The translations under genes and the position numbers were made by a program. 15,086 nt of DNA from Porticoccaceae bacterium (GTDB lineage: Bacteria > Pseudomonadota > Gammaproteobacteria > Pseudomonadales > Porticoccaceae), in the NCBI GenBank assembly GCA_030590275.1, contig JAUUYV010000003.1, forward strand, positions 1 to 15,086. Reading direction: 5' to 3'. The notes beneath the pieces were generated by a model. That model searched no databases, had not been told where the DNA came from, and worked only from the letters and a program-made list of their open reading frames with translations. Below, one piece after another: positions 1 to 7,114 of the stretch (positions within the stretch are counted from its first letter, which is position 1; every line of letters starts with the position of its first letter).

Positions 1-290
1 ACGCGAACCCATTGCTCACGCAGTGCAAATTTAAACAGGGTGCGGAGTGAGGACAGCCAGCGCGCCAGGCTAGCGCTACTGAGTCCCTTTGCATGCAGTT
101 GCGCCAGACATTGACGAATATGATGGTTGTTTAACTGGTGGAGCGCAACGATATCCTGTTTGGAACTCCAGTGGCGGAGTTTTTCAATGTCTCGACGGTA
201 GTTGCTTAGTGTATTTGGCGAGTAGCGACGTTCGCTGGCTAAATATTGCTCAAAAGCAGCTACCTGGTCAGGTGATGGAACACCGCTCAC
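1..290 (-). CDS. xerC: Tyrosine recombinase XerC, N-terminal part (runs off the left edge)
   Basis: XerC, with XerD, resolves chromosome dimers at the dif site. About 97 residues are visible, covering only the N-terminal SAM-like (core-binding) domain. Recognisable blocks are YLASERRYSPNTLSNYRRDIEKL near residue 18, written here in its family form (YL-x-x-ER-x-S-x-x-T-x-x-xY), and LSSASLARWLSSLRTLFK further on, which matches the XerC 'SSRSLARxLSAxRxLF' block. The catalytic R-H-R-Y residues lie outside the window. The start is uncertain. GTG at 290 has GCGAGG 9 nt upstream and gives the usual short lead before the YL-x-x-ER block. An in-frame GTG at 314 is the other choice and has no clear ribosome binding site. 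An in-frame stop further upstream rules out a longer form. The position after dapF and the DUF484 gene is the conserved order in pseudomonads and enterics. Identity is secure; only the start is open. Confidence 0.9.
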   Translation of the reverse strand, partial: MSGVPSPDQVAAFEQYLASERRYSPNTLSNYRRDIEKLRHWSSKQDIVALHQLNNHHIRQCLAQLHAKGLSSASLARWLSSLRTLFKFALREQWVR

Positions 291-306
291 TGAGTGGAGC
301 CTCGCT

Positions 307-372
307 TTATGCACATAAGGTTATGGGTAGGGATTCTACTGTCATCATAGAAAGCGATTCTACTGTCATCAT
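307..372 (-). CDS. Possible 21-codon leader peptide upstream of xerC, built on a tandem duplication
   Basis: The frame opens with ATGATG at 372-367 and encodes two copies of an eight-residue unit (MMTVESLS, MMTVESLP) followed by ITLCA and TAA. AAGGA at 386-382, partly inside the stop codon of the DUF484 gene, sits 9 nt before the first ATG and is a good ribosome binding site. The stop at 309-307 overlaps the upstream candidate xerC start (GTG 314-312) and lies 17 nt before the preferred one (GTG 290), so translation here could be coupled to xerC. I do not recognise the peptide. It could equally be a non-functional frame made by the duplication, or the remnant of an older xerC N-terminus put out of frame by an indel. 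No function is claimed. Confidence 0.3.
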   Translation of the reverse strand: MMTVESLSMMTVESLPITLCA

Positions 373-379
373 AGAAAGC
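332..379. repeat. Perfect 24-bp tandem direct repeat (two copies)
   Basis: The unit at 332-355 is repeated exactly at 356-379, and the match continues three bases (GAT) into a third copy at 380-382. The unit begins GATTCTACTG and ends ATAGAAAGC. It fills most of the 94-nt gap between the DUF484 stop (385) and the preferred xerC start (290). The length is a multiple of three, and on the minus strand each copy carries an ATGATG. Confidence 0.95.
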
Positions 380-384
380 GATCC

Positions 385-1065
385 TTATTCCATCATCGAA
401 GGACATACTCGGTTTAATACCTCGGCGATATAGCTGAGAAACAGGGTGCCCATGCTACTGCGATAGTGATTTGGATCGGAGTTTCCAATGGCGAGAATTC
501 CGAATGTTTGCCCATGGTTCAGCGGTACCGCTGCAACCGAACCAATTTCACTGCCGCGATCACCAAACAAAAATTGGGTTTCTTCTGGACGCAGTACGCC
601 ACAAACTGCTCGGTTGTTACGTAGCAATGCGCCAATGGATAGGTTGGCTTCTTCGAGTCCTACGACTTTTGCATTGGCAACCAGGTATTCCGGGTTACTT
701 CCAAGAAAGGTGATGTTGTAAAACTCGACACCATAGTCGTCATCCAGGCTCTTATAGAGGGCATCGACTACCTCCTCCAGGTTTTTTGCTTCCAGAATAG
801 AGAGTACCAGCTGTTTTGTTTTTTCGAATAGTTTGTCATTGCTGTGGGCAGCTTCTACCAGGGCGGCGAGTCGCTGTCGCATTTCCATATTACGGTCGCG
901 TAACACACTTACCTGGCGCTCGATTAGCGAGATAGCTTTACCGCTTTCGTGGGGTAATTCCAGCATTTCCAGAGCATCAGGGCGCCGGAAGAAAAAGTCT
1001 GGGTGTTCGCTTAGATAATTGAGGATGATCGCTTCGTCGGGGGATTCTTTTTTTGATTCCGGCAT
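385..1065 (-). CDS. DUF484 family protein (GAF-like, YigA type)
   Basis: This is a 226-residue soluble protein of the DUF484 family, whose biochemical role is not established. The N-terminal part has the family's EAIILNYLSEHPDFF block (about residues 12-26), then a predicted coiled coil with ISLIERQVSVLRDRNMEMR (about residues 45-63). From about residue 85 to the end it has the pattern of a GAF fold, with GSVAAVPLNHG-x-x-FGILAIGN near residue 180. It ends in MME and TAA, and the stop overlaps the AAGGA that precedes the small frame upstream of xerC. Its place between dapF and xerC is conserved in Gammaproteobacteria. The start at ATG 1065 gives a family-typical N-terminus, with a weak ACAGG 9 nt upstream. 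No signal peptide or membrane segment is visible. Confidence 0.9.
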   Translation of the reverse strand: MPESKKESPDEAIILNYLSEHPDFFFRRPDALEMLELPHESGKAISLIERQVSVLRDRNMEMRQRLAALVEAAHSNDKLFEKTKQLVLSILEAKNLEEVVDALYKSLDDDYGVEFYNITFLGSNPEYLVANAKVVGLEEANLSIGALLRNNRAVCGVLRPEETQFLFGDRGSEIGSVAAVPLNHGQTFGILAIGNSDPNHYRSSMGTLFLSYIAEVLNRVCPSMME

Positions 1066-1154
1066 GAATACTGGCCTGTCAATAATTATCGAGATGATCT
1101 ATGAGTTGGACTCACCAGGAGGTAAATGTTCGTATCGCTGCTGTTTGAGATCCG

Positions 1155-1190
1155 GATTCTGGTTTAAGTTCTAGTCCAAGTTCTGGTATA
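1155..1190. repeat. Three imperfect 12-bp tandem repeats in the dapF-DUF484 gap
   Basis: The units are GATTCTGGTTTA (1155-1166), AGTTCTAGTCCA (1167-1178) and AGTTCTGGTATA (1179-1190), with consensus AGTTCTGGTNTA. They sit in the 180-nt gap (1066-1245) between the dapF stop and the DUF484 start. The rest of that gap shows no clear promoter or terminator. A 32-codon GTG frame on the minus strand (1210-1112) runs through the repeats but has no convincing ribosome binding site, so I do not call it as a gene. Confidence 0.7.
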
Positions 1191-1245
1191 GGTCCCCTGA
1201 TTAAGAGCACCCTTAACGCTTAACCTGTTGCTGATTACGCTAATT

Positions 1246-2106
1246 CTATTTGAGCTTTTTAACGTCATAGCGTATGCGCCCATGAAATACCGTAGTTGCA
1301 GGACCCGTCATGATCACCGGCTCGCTGTGGCCAGCCCATTCGATGGTGAGATGACCGCCGCCTAAATTAACTTTGACGGGAGATTCTAGCAGGTCTTGCA
1401 GTTGACCTGCTACCACGGCGGCACAGGCACCGCTGCCACATGCGAGGGTTTCGCCAACCCCCCTTTCATATACGCGTAGATCAATTTCATTGGGTGATCG
1501 AATGGCCATAAAGCCGACATTAACGCCTTCAGGGAATTGGGCATGCCCACCAATTTCCGGGCCAAGCGTGCTCACAGCTGCACTAGCGATATCGTCGACC
1601 AGTAAAACAGCGTGGGGGTTTCCCATTGAGAGGACCGACATTGAATAGTCGATGTTGTTTATATTCAGAGTATGAGAAGTCTCATCAAGTCCCTGTGAGT
1701 TTCCGGTAGTTACAAAAGGGACTTCTTGCGGCTGTAACCTGGGGACACCCATCGCGACTGAAATTAGCTGGTCCTTAACTTTGAGTTCCAGTACACCCGA
1801 GGCCGTCTGGACGCGAATAAGCTGTTTGTTAGTGAGTTGTTGATCACGGACAAATTTAGCAAAACAGCGAGCGCCGTTTCCGCATTGGGCTACTTCGCTA
1901 CCATCGGCATTAAAAATACGATACTTGAAATCCAGTTCTGGAGAATCCGATGGTTCCACCACCAAAACCTGATCGCAGCCAACTCCAAAGTGACGGTCGG
2001 CAAGAAATCGGGCCAAAGCTGAGTTAATTCGTACATTCTGAGTAATCGCATCAATCACCACAAAGTCGTTGCCGAGGCCGTGCATTTTGGTGAATCGGAG
2101 TAGCAT
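1246..2106 (-). CDS. dapF: Diaminopimelate epimerase
   Basis: DapF interconverts LL- and meso-diaminopimelate in the cytoplasm, supplying peptidoglycan and, through LysA, lysine. The 286-residue product has the family opening (F-x-KMHGLGNDFVVID) and both halves of the cofactor-free two-cysteine active site. One cysteine is in NADGSEVAQCGNGARC (about residues 65-80); the other is in ERGVGETLACGSGACAA (about residues 210-226). I chose the ATG at 2106, which starts directly before LLRFTKMHG. An in-frame ATG at 2169 would add 21 residues unlike the family and overlap lysA by 62 nt. With the chosen start, the lysA stop and dapF ATG are separated by one base (TAATATG), which suggests translational coupling. 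Length and motifs are normal. Confidence 0.97.
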   Translation of the reverse strand: MLLRFTKMHGLGNDFVVIDAITQNVRINSALARFLADRHFGVGCDQVLVVEPSDSPELDFKYRIFNADGSEVAQCGNGARCFAKFVRDQQLTNKQLIRVQTASGVLELKVKDQLISVAMGVPRLQPQEVPFVTTGNSQGLDETSHTLNINNIDYSMSVLSMGNPHAVLLVDDIASAAVSTLGPEIGGHAQFPEGVNVGFMAIRSPNEIDLRVYERGVGETLACGSGACAAVVAGQLQDLLESPVKVNLGGGHLTIEWAGHSEPVIMTGPATTVFHGRIRYDVKKLK

Positions 2107-2107
2107 A

Positions 2108-3412
2108 TTAGTGGTTGCTTGAAGGATTCCCAGTTTGTGCACCCGCGCTGGCCGGTAACAGGCATTCACCGCGCATCAGGTCGTCGACAGTTTCGCGCTG
2201 GCGCACCAGGTGAAATTGCTCGCCATCAACCATGACTTCTGCAGCTTTGGGACGACTGTTGTAGTTAGAACTCATGGTGAAGCCGTAGGCGCCAGCAGAG
2301 TGGATACACAGGAGGTCACCTGGCTCAATAGATAACTGTCGTTCTTTGCCAAGAAAATCTCCTGTTTCGCAGACTGGGCCAACCACGTCGTAAAGTCTGG
2401 TATTGTTGGGGTTCAAAGGTTTTACCGCTTCAATTTCCATCCAGGCCTGATACAGCGCTGGTCTTAACAGATCATTCATGGCGGCATCGACGATGGCGAA
2501 TTGCTTATCGTAATTGGTTTTGAGGTATTCCACCTGGGTTAGCAAAATGCCAGCATTGGCGGCAATCGAGCGACCGGGTTCGAGTATTAATGTGATACCC
2601 AGGGTATCTGTGTGGCTACGTAGCTCAGCAATATATTGAGCTGGGGTGGGTGGCCGTTCGTCTTTATAACGTACACCCAGCCCGCCCCCCAGGTCGATAT
2701 GATTGAGGCTGATTCCTTCATTTTTTAATTCATCAAGCAGTAACAATACGCGTTCTAGTGCGGCTGTAAAAGGTGCGAGTTCTGTGAGTTGGGAACCGAT
2801 ATGACAGTCCACTCCGGTAATATTAATGTTGGGAAGTTGCTGGGCACGCCGATAGGTGTCCAAGGCCTCAGTAATAGGGATGCCAAACTTATTACTGGCG
2901 AGGCCAGTAGCAATATAAGGATGCGTGCCCGCATCCACATCCGGGTTTACTCGCAATGAAATTGGAGCCTGAACCTGTAGTTCAGCAGCTACTTCGTTGA
3001 GTTGCTTTAACTCGCTGTGGGATTCGACATTAAAGCAAAGAATGTTTGCTTCAAGGGCTTGCAGCATTTCCTGTCGAGTTTTTCCAACCCCGGAAAAAAC
3101 GGTTTTCTGCGGATCGCCCCCAGCTCTGATCACCCGTGTTAGCTCGCCGCCAGAGACGATGTCGAAGCCGGTACCCTGGCTCGCGAGTACATTCAGAACG
3201 GCAAGATTGGAGTTGGCTTTGACGGCATAACAAATCAAATGATCGCTGCCACTTAATGCATCTTTGTAGGCGCATAAATGCTGAAGGAGCGCAGCCTTAC
3301 TGTAGACGTAGGTGGGGGTGCCATAGCTCTCGGCAATTGCGGAAAGTGATACGTTTTCGCAACAGAGCTCGCCGTTCCGACGAGTTAAATGAGAGTCGAT
3401 TAAAAGAGACAA
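2108..3412 (-). CDS. lysA: Diaminopimelate decarboxylase
   Basis: LysA is the PLP-dependent fold-III enzyme that decarboxylates meso-diaminopimelate to L-lysine. The 434-residue product shows the PLP lysine in YAVKAN (K65), HIGSQ at 204-208, the glycine-rich phosphate loop LGGGLG at 241-246, EPGRS at 278-282, CETGDFLG at 348-355, and AGAYGFTMSSNYNSRP near 373-388. Length is within the usual range. The start is a TTG at 3412; no ATG or GTG lies between it and the conserved GELCCENVSLSAIAE block, and CGGAA lies a few bases upstream as a weak ribosome binding site. It follows lptM by 13 nt and precedes dapF by one base, so the three are very likely one transcript. Two consecutive enzymes of the same pathway are therefore encoded together, in reverse order of the reactions. 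Confidence 0.97.
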   Translation of the reverse strand: MSLLIDSHLTRRNGELCCENVSLSAIAESYGTPTYVYSKAALLQHLCAYKDALSGSDHLICYAVKANSNLAVLNVLASQGTGFDIVSGGELTRVIRAGGDPQKTVFSGVGKTRQEMLQALEANILCFNVESHSELKQLNEVAAELQVQAPISLRVNPDVDAGTHPYIATGLASNKFGIPITEALDTYRRAQQLPNINITGVDCHIGSQLTELAPFTAALERVLLLLDELKNEGISLNHIDLGGGLGVRYKDERPPTPAQYIAELRSHTDTLGITLILEPGRSIAANAGILLTQVEYLKTNYDKQFAIVDAAMNDLLRPALYQAWMEIEAVKPLNPNNTRLYDVVGPVCETGDFLGKERQLSIEPGDLLCIHSAGAYGFTMSSNYNSRPKAAEVMVDGEQFHLVRQRETVDDLMRGECLLPASAGAQTGNPSSNH

Positions 3413-3425
3413 AGCGGTATTCCGA

Positions 3426-3764
3426 TTATGGTATTGCGTCGGGGCTTACCCCGGAGGCGTCGATTACAGTATCGTTGGGTCGCTGCCCTTCGTCACGGGG
3501 AACTTCTTTTGTTGGGGTTTTAACGTTATTCCCATCATCCGTTATTACTCCATTTGGATTCCCTCTGGCTGCTGTAGGGGCTGCTGTGGTGTTTTCGCCT
3601 TCGCGGTGATTTGCCGGTGTATTGGTTTCGTCCAAAATCTGCTCGGATGTGGAAACCTGTTCTACGGGCGCGGTGGGCAAATACAGGGCTCCCTTATTGC
3701 CGCAACCGTTAAGGACTGCGATCGCTAGTAAGCCGGGTAGTAAGAAAGAACTCAATCGAGCCAT
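3426..3764 (-). CDS. lptM: LptM/YifL-type LPS-assembly lipoprotein with an extended tail
   Basis: This is a small outer-membrane lipoprotein of the LptM (YifL/LppL) family, which assists maturation of the LptDE translocon in enterics. The N-terminus is a lipoprotein signal: R3, a hydrophobic stretch to about residue 18, then the lipobox L-N-G-C with the acceptor cysteine at residue 21. It is followed at once by the family hallmark CGNKGALYLP. Family members are often only 40-70 residues; this one has 112. The extra part, about residues 33-112, is rich in N, T, P, D, E and G and looks disordered, with no recognisable domain. The gene lies directly upstream of lysA, as in pseudomonads and enterics. 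The ATG at 3764 gives a proper signal peptide, so the start is well supported even though no strong ribosome binding site is visible. Confidence 0.9.
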   Translation of the reverse strand: MARLSSFLLPGLLAIAVLNGCGNKGALYLPTAPVEQVSTSEQILDETNTPANHREGENTTAAPTAARGNPNGVITDDGNNVKTPTKEVPRDEGQRPNDTVIDASGVSPDAIP

Positions 3765-3798
3765 GAAATTAGTTACGGTGTTGAGGGAAGAGTACCGT

Positions 3799-3804
3799 AT
3801 TATA
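3799..3804 (-). promoter_or_regulatory. Candidate -10 box for the lptM-lysA-dapF operon
   Basis: A perfect TATAAT on the minus strand overlaps the argH stop codon and lies 34 nt upstream of the lptM ATG. This spacing would give a short leader. No good -35 hexamer is found 16-18 nt upstream, so this is a candidate only. Confidence 0.35.
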
Positions 3805-5212
3805 ACGACTGCTTATCGCGGCTGCCCAGGTTTTGCTTTGCCATGGCCACCGCTGCTAACACTTGCTCGGGTGCGGTACCGCCAGGATGATTACGTGCCG
3901 CAACAGAACCCTCCAGTGTTAGTACCGCAAAGACATCCTTGTCGATTTCTGTTGAAAATTGCTGAAGTTCCTCAAGTGTAAGATCACTGAGATCTTTATT
4001 GGCATCGATGCAGTGCCCGACTGCTGAGCCAACAATTTCGTGAGAATCCCGAAATGGAATACCCTTGCGAACCAGGTAGTCGGCGAGGTCAGTGGCCGTA
4101 GAAAACCCGGAGCTTGCGGCCTTTCGCATCGCCTCTGTATTAACCTGGATGGCGGGGATCATGTCCGCATAAGCTCTGAGGCAATCTTTAAGTGTATCCA
4201 CAGTATCAAAAAGAGGTTCTTTGTCTTCCTGGTTGTCCTTATTGTAGGCCAATGGCTGGGATTTCATCAGGGTTAGTAAGGCAAGTAAATGACCGTTGAC
4301 CCGACCGGTTTTACCGCGAACCAGTTCTGGGACATCCGGGTTTTTCTTCTGTGGCATGATCGATGATCCCGTGCAAAAACGATCCGGGAGTTCGATAAAT
4401 CCGAATTGGGCTGAGGTCCATAGCACCAACTCTTCAGATGCTCGCGATAGATGAATCATTATCAGGCTTGCAGCCGCACAAAACTCAATGGCAAAGTCGC
4501 GGTCGCTGACGGAATCTAGTGAATTCGCTGTGGGGCGGTCAAAGCCGAGTAGCGTTGAGGTGTAGTCGCGGTCTATTGGGTAGGTCGTTCCCGCCAGGGC
4601 TGCCGCACCCAGGGGCGATTGGTTTAATCGGGAGCGGCAGTCACATAAACGGGAATAATCCCGTTCCAGCATTTCAAACCAGGCCATCATGTGATGACCA
4701 AAGGTTATCGGTTGAGCCGTTTGTAAATGAGTGAAGCCCGGCATAATGGTGTGAGCTTCACGTTTGGCAATGGTAATGAGTCCTTCCTGCAAGCGGGTAA
4801 TCTGGGTCAGGATCTCGCCAATTTCTGCTCGCAGCCAGAGTTTGATGTCGGTGGCTACCTGATCGTTACGCGATCGACCGGTATGTAATTTTTTTCCAGC
4901 GAGGCCGATTTTTCGGGTCAGTGCCGCCTCGATATTCATATGGACATCTTCCAGCTCGATAGACCACTGGAAATTGCCCGCATCGATTTCTGTCTTGATT
5001 TCCCCAAGGCCTCGTTGGATTTCGCTTAATTCTTCTGCACTCAATGTCCCGATTTTGGCCAACATACTGGCGTGGGCGAGAGAGCCTTCGATGTCGTGTT
5101 GATAGAGGCGTTGATCGAATTGTACGGACGCTGTAAAGCGTGCAACAAACTTATCTGTTGGTTCGCTGAAGCGCCCGCCCCAGGATTTATTGATGGGTTT
5201 ATTATCACTCAT
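3800..5212 (-). CDS. argH: Argininosuccinate lyase
   Basis: ArgH splits argininosuccinate into arginine and fumarate, the last step of arginine synthesis, and works as a cytoplasmic homotetramer. The 470-residue product is full length. It has the conserved opening WGGRF (11-15), LHTGRSRND (109-117), the catalytic-base segment [10 protein letters not shown] (159-168), and the mobile superfamily signature [12 protein letters not shown] (282-293), which contains the catalytic serine. The ATG at 5212 is the family-typical start. It diverges from the histidine kinase gene, with 92 nt between the start codons I chose. In Pseudomonas aeruginosa argH also neighbours algZ/algR. The stop lies 35 nt before the lptM start, so readthrough into the lysine genes is possible. 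No terminator hairpin is visible between them. Confidence 0.98.
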   Translation of the reverse strand: MSDNKPINKSWGGRFSEPTDKFVARFTASVQFDQRLYQHDIEGSLAHASMLAKIGTLSAEELSEIQRGLGEIKTEIDAGNFQWSIELEDVHMNIEAALTRKIGLAGKKLHTGRSRNDQVATDIKLWLRAEIGEILTQITRLQEGLITIAKREAHTIMPGFTHLQTAQPITFGHHMMAWFEMLERDYSRLCDCRSRLNQSPLGAAALAGTTYPIDRDYTSTLLGFDRPTANSLDSVSDRDFAIEFCAAASLIMIHLSRASEELVLWTSAQFGFIELPDRFCTGSSIMPQKKNPDVPELVRGKTGRVNGHLLALLTLMKSQPLAYNKDNQEDKEPLFDTVDTLKDCLRAYADMIPAIQVNTEAMRKAASSGFSTATDLADYLVRKGIPFRDSHEIVGSAVGHCIDANKDLSDLTLEELQQFSTEIDKDVFAVLTLEGSVAARNHPGGTAPEQVLAAVAMAKQNLGSRDKQSL

Positions 5213-5304
5213 GATAGTCCTGCACTGTGATCAGTAACGAAGAAATGGCCTTAAAACCCCCGTATTATAAACGATTATAAGTGGATAGCTTGGAGGTTAG
5301 CGAC
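5213..5304. promoter_or_regulatory. Divergent argH / algZ control region
   Basis: This short region must drive argH leftward and the kinase gene rightward. Its core is two copies of ATTATAA at 5264-5270 and 5274-5280, separated by ACG and so spaced 10 bp. Read on the minus strand each contains a perfect TATAAT, at 5269-5264 and 5279-5274, suitable as a -10 for argH. Read on the plus strand TATTAT (5263-5268) and TATAAA (5266-5271) are possible -10 boxes for the kinase. No convincing -35 hexamer or ArgR-type operator is seen on either strand. Confidence 0.4.
5292..5296 (+). promoter_or_regulatory. Ribosome binding site that fixes the kinase start
   Basis: GGAGG lies 8 nt before the GTG at 5305. 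The alternative in-frame GTG at 5281 has only AT-rich sequence upstream, so this site decides the start in favour of 5305. Confidence 0.75.
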
Positions 5305-6366
5305 GTGGGCTGGAAAGAAAAACTGTTTCCTCCTCCCAAACCTGTGTCACTTTATGACGCAGATTATTTTTTACCCGATTTGTGTCGTGGTGAAGGCTTG
5401 CTTGCAATTGTGGTTATTGCCGAATTGCTTTCGGTTTTACTGGTGTTGGCGAAAAGTGGATTGTCGTCTTTTGACTGGGTTGCTCTTGGCAATATCTCAA
5501 TGTTGGCGATGTGGATTTCTTTGGCCAGCGCGATGGTGCTGTGCAAGTGTAACCAGCTGCTGGTCGGAGTGTCTTATGTCTATAGCGCGCTGATCACTTT
5601 TGTGGTGGTTTTGATTATCGCATTTGTGGTCGGTGTTAGCGCTGAATGGATGTTGATGTCCTTTGGTTTTGGGCATTCTTTTCGTATGAGTTTGCCCGTG
5701 GAAACCACTTTGATTACGGCCATTCCCGCAGGTATTTTGTTGCGTTATTTGTTTATACAACAACAATTACGAGTGCAACAACGAGCTGAGCTGGAATCGC
5801 GTATTGAAGCGTTGCAATCTCGTATCCGGCCTCATTTCTTATTTAATAGCATGAATATGATTGCTAGCCTGATAGGCTCGGATGTCGAAAAAGCCGAGCG
5901 CGTAGTCGAGGATCTGGCGGAGTTATTTCGACGAGCTCTCACAGATACTCATACCCTTATTCCTCTCCGGGAAGAACTGGCGTTGTGTCATAGCTACATG
6001 TCGATTGAACAAATGCGTTTGGGCAATCGTTTAAAGGTCAAGTGGGAGGTGGGAGATTACGGGTCGGGTGCCCAAATTCCATGTTTGTCCCTGCAACCGG
6101 TGCTCGAAAATGCCGTCTATCACGGTATTCAGTTAATGCCTGCCGGCGGTTTAATTGAGATAAAAGTGAAACGCGTCAAAGATCGAATTAACATTTCCGT
6201 GAAAAACCCGCTCAACCCAAGGTTAGAGCATAACAAAGGGAGTAAAATGTCCCTGGACAACGTCAGACGTAGGCTGGAAGCACACTTTGGACCATCGGCT
6301 ACTGTTAAGTCCCGATCGATCGAAGAATATTACACAACCACACTGGAATACCCGCAGGTTTGGTGA
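5305..6366 (+). CDS. algZ: AlgZ/FimS-type membrane sensor histidine kinase
   Basis: This is a LytS-family sensor kinase resembling AlgZ (FimS) of pseudomonads, the partner of AlgR. With the GTG start at 5305 it has 353 residues. Hydrophobic segments near residues 31-50, 60-80, 88-111 and 133-150 place the N-terminal half in the inner membrane without a large periplasmic domain. A short helical linker leads to the phosphoacceptor block SRIRPHFLFNSMNMI, with the histidine at about 177. The ATPase domain has the N-box LQPVLENAVYHGI, with its asparagine near 269, and ends with SLDNVRRRLEAHFG. The glycine-rich lid normally found just before SLDNV (G-x-G) reads HNKGSKM here and is degenerate. The response-regulator gene follows after 10 nt. 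In P. aeruginosa the pair controls alginate and type IV pili. That role cannot be assumed here, since neither pathway is in the window. The signal sensed is unknown. Confidence 0.9.
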   Translation: MGWKEKLFPPPKPVSLYDADYFLPDLCRGEGLLAIVVIAELLSVLLVLAKSGLSSFDWVALGNISMLAMWISLASAMVLCKCNQLLVGVSYVYSALITFVVVLIIAFVVGVSAEWMLMSFGFGHSFRMSLPVETTLITAIPAGILLRYLFIQQQLRVQQRAELESRIEALQSRIRPHFLFNSMNMIASLIGSDVEKAERVVEDLAELFRRALTDTHTLIPLREELALCHSYMSIEQMRLGNRLKVKWEVGDYGSGAQIPCLSLQPVLENAVYHGIQLMPAGGLIEIKVKRVKDRINISVKNPLNPRLEHNKGSKMSLDNVRRRLEAHFGPSATVKSRSIEEYYTTTLEYPQVW

Positions 6367-6376
6367 GAAGCGTTTT

Positions 6377-7114
6377 ATGAATGTACTTATAGTTGATGAT
6401 GAGCCGCTGGCAAGGGAACGACTGACCCGTATGGTGTTGGCTCTTGGTGGTTTTCGGGTTATTGGTCAAGCGGGTAATGGGCAGGAGGCTATTAAAATAG
6501 CTCAGGATATGAGTCCCGATGTGGTGTTTATGGATGTCCGCATGCCGGGTATGGATGGTTTGGCTGCGGCTGAACATCTGGCGGAACTAGAACCACCTCC
6601 AGCAGTAATTTTTTCAACGGCCTATGACGATTACGCGGTGGAGGCTTTTTCCTCCCAGGCAGTTGGTTATTTGTTGAAACCCATTAAGCAACCCGATCTG
6701 GCGGCCGCACTGGGCAGGGCGCGTAAGGTTAACAAAGCCCAGTTATCAGAACTACAACAGACACCTGGAGTGAATATTGGCGGTCGGACTCATATAGCGG
6801 CAAGGACTCGCCGTGGTATAGATTTGGTGCCGGTAGCTGAGGTGAGGCTTTTTTTAGCTGATCATAAGTATGTTTCTGCCTATCATAATGAAGGAGATGC
6901 GCTGCTTGACGAAACCTTGAAAGATCTTGAAAGCGAGTTTGAAGGTCGGTTTATCAGGGTTCACCGCAATGCGCTAGTGGCTATTGCGCATATTCAGGGT
7001 ATCGAAAGGAGCCAGGATGGCTTGAGTTATGTGCGACTTGCTGGTCTGGATATCAGACCACAAATTAGTCGCCGACATATTGGACCATTAAAAAAACTGC
7101 TAGAACAGATATAA
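6377..7114 (+). CDS. algR: AlgR-type LytTR response regulator
   Basis: This is a DNA-binding response regulator of 245 residues. The receiver domain (about 1-118) has the acidic pair D7-D8, the phosphoacceptor D53 in VVFMDVRMPGMDG, the S80/T81 switch position and K101 in YLLKPIKQ. The C-terminal LytTR domain (about 138-240) carries the conserved FIRVHRNALVAI segment and ends with ISRRHIGPLKKLL. I chose the ATG at 6377, which begins directly with MNVLIVDDEPLARERL. A longer in-frame frame from 6287 would overlap the kinase gene and adds residues foreign to the family. The kinase stop is 10 nt upstream, and GAGAAG precedes the start. The 132 nt between its stop and the hemC start (7115-7246) shows no convincing promoter or terminator, so transcription may continue into the hem genes. 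Target genes are not visible. Confidence 0.93.
   Translation: MNVLIVDDEPLARERLTRMVLALGGFRVIGQAGNGQEAIKIAQDMSPDVVFMDVRMPGMDGLAAAEHLAELEPPPAVIFSTAYDDYAVEAFSSQAVGYLLKPIKQPDLAAALGRARKVNKAQLSELQQTPGVNIGGRTHIAARTRRGIDLVPVAEVRLFLADHKYVSAYHNEGDALLDETLKDLESEFEGRFIRVHRNALVAIAHIQGIERSQDGLSYVRLAGLDIRPQISRRHIGPLKKLLEQI

Noticed and set aside
89..433. A 114-codon plus-strand open frame containing the repeated STVIIESD sequence.
   Set aside because: It lies antisense to xerC and its upstream gap. The repeat in the protein is only the 24-bp tandem duplication read on the wrong strand, and xerC is clearly the real gene.
1077..1082. TTGACA on the minus strand just upstream of the DUF484 gene, a perfect -35 hexamer.
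   Set aside because: The matching -10 position would fall inside the coding region and reads GAATCA, which is a poor match.
2107..2169. Longer dapF start at ATG 2169.
   Set aside because: It would add 21 residues not seen in DapF and overlap lysA by 62 nt; ATG 2106 begins at the family N-terminus.
2654..2662. CCGTTCGTC, identical to the core AlgR binding motif known from Pseudomonas.
   Set aside because: It is inside the lysA coding sequence (part of the DERPP codons), far from any promoter seen here, so a chance match is likelier.
6287..6376. Longer algR start inside the kinase gene.
   Set aside because: It adds 30 residues before MNVLIVDDE, which is the normal receiver-domain N-terminus.
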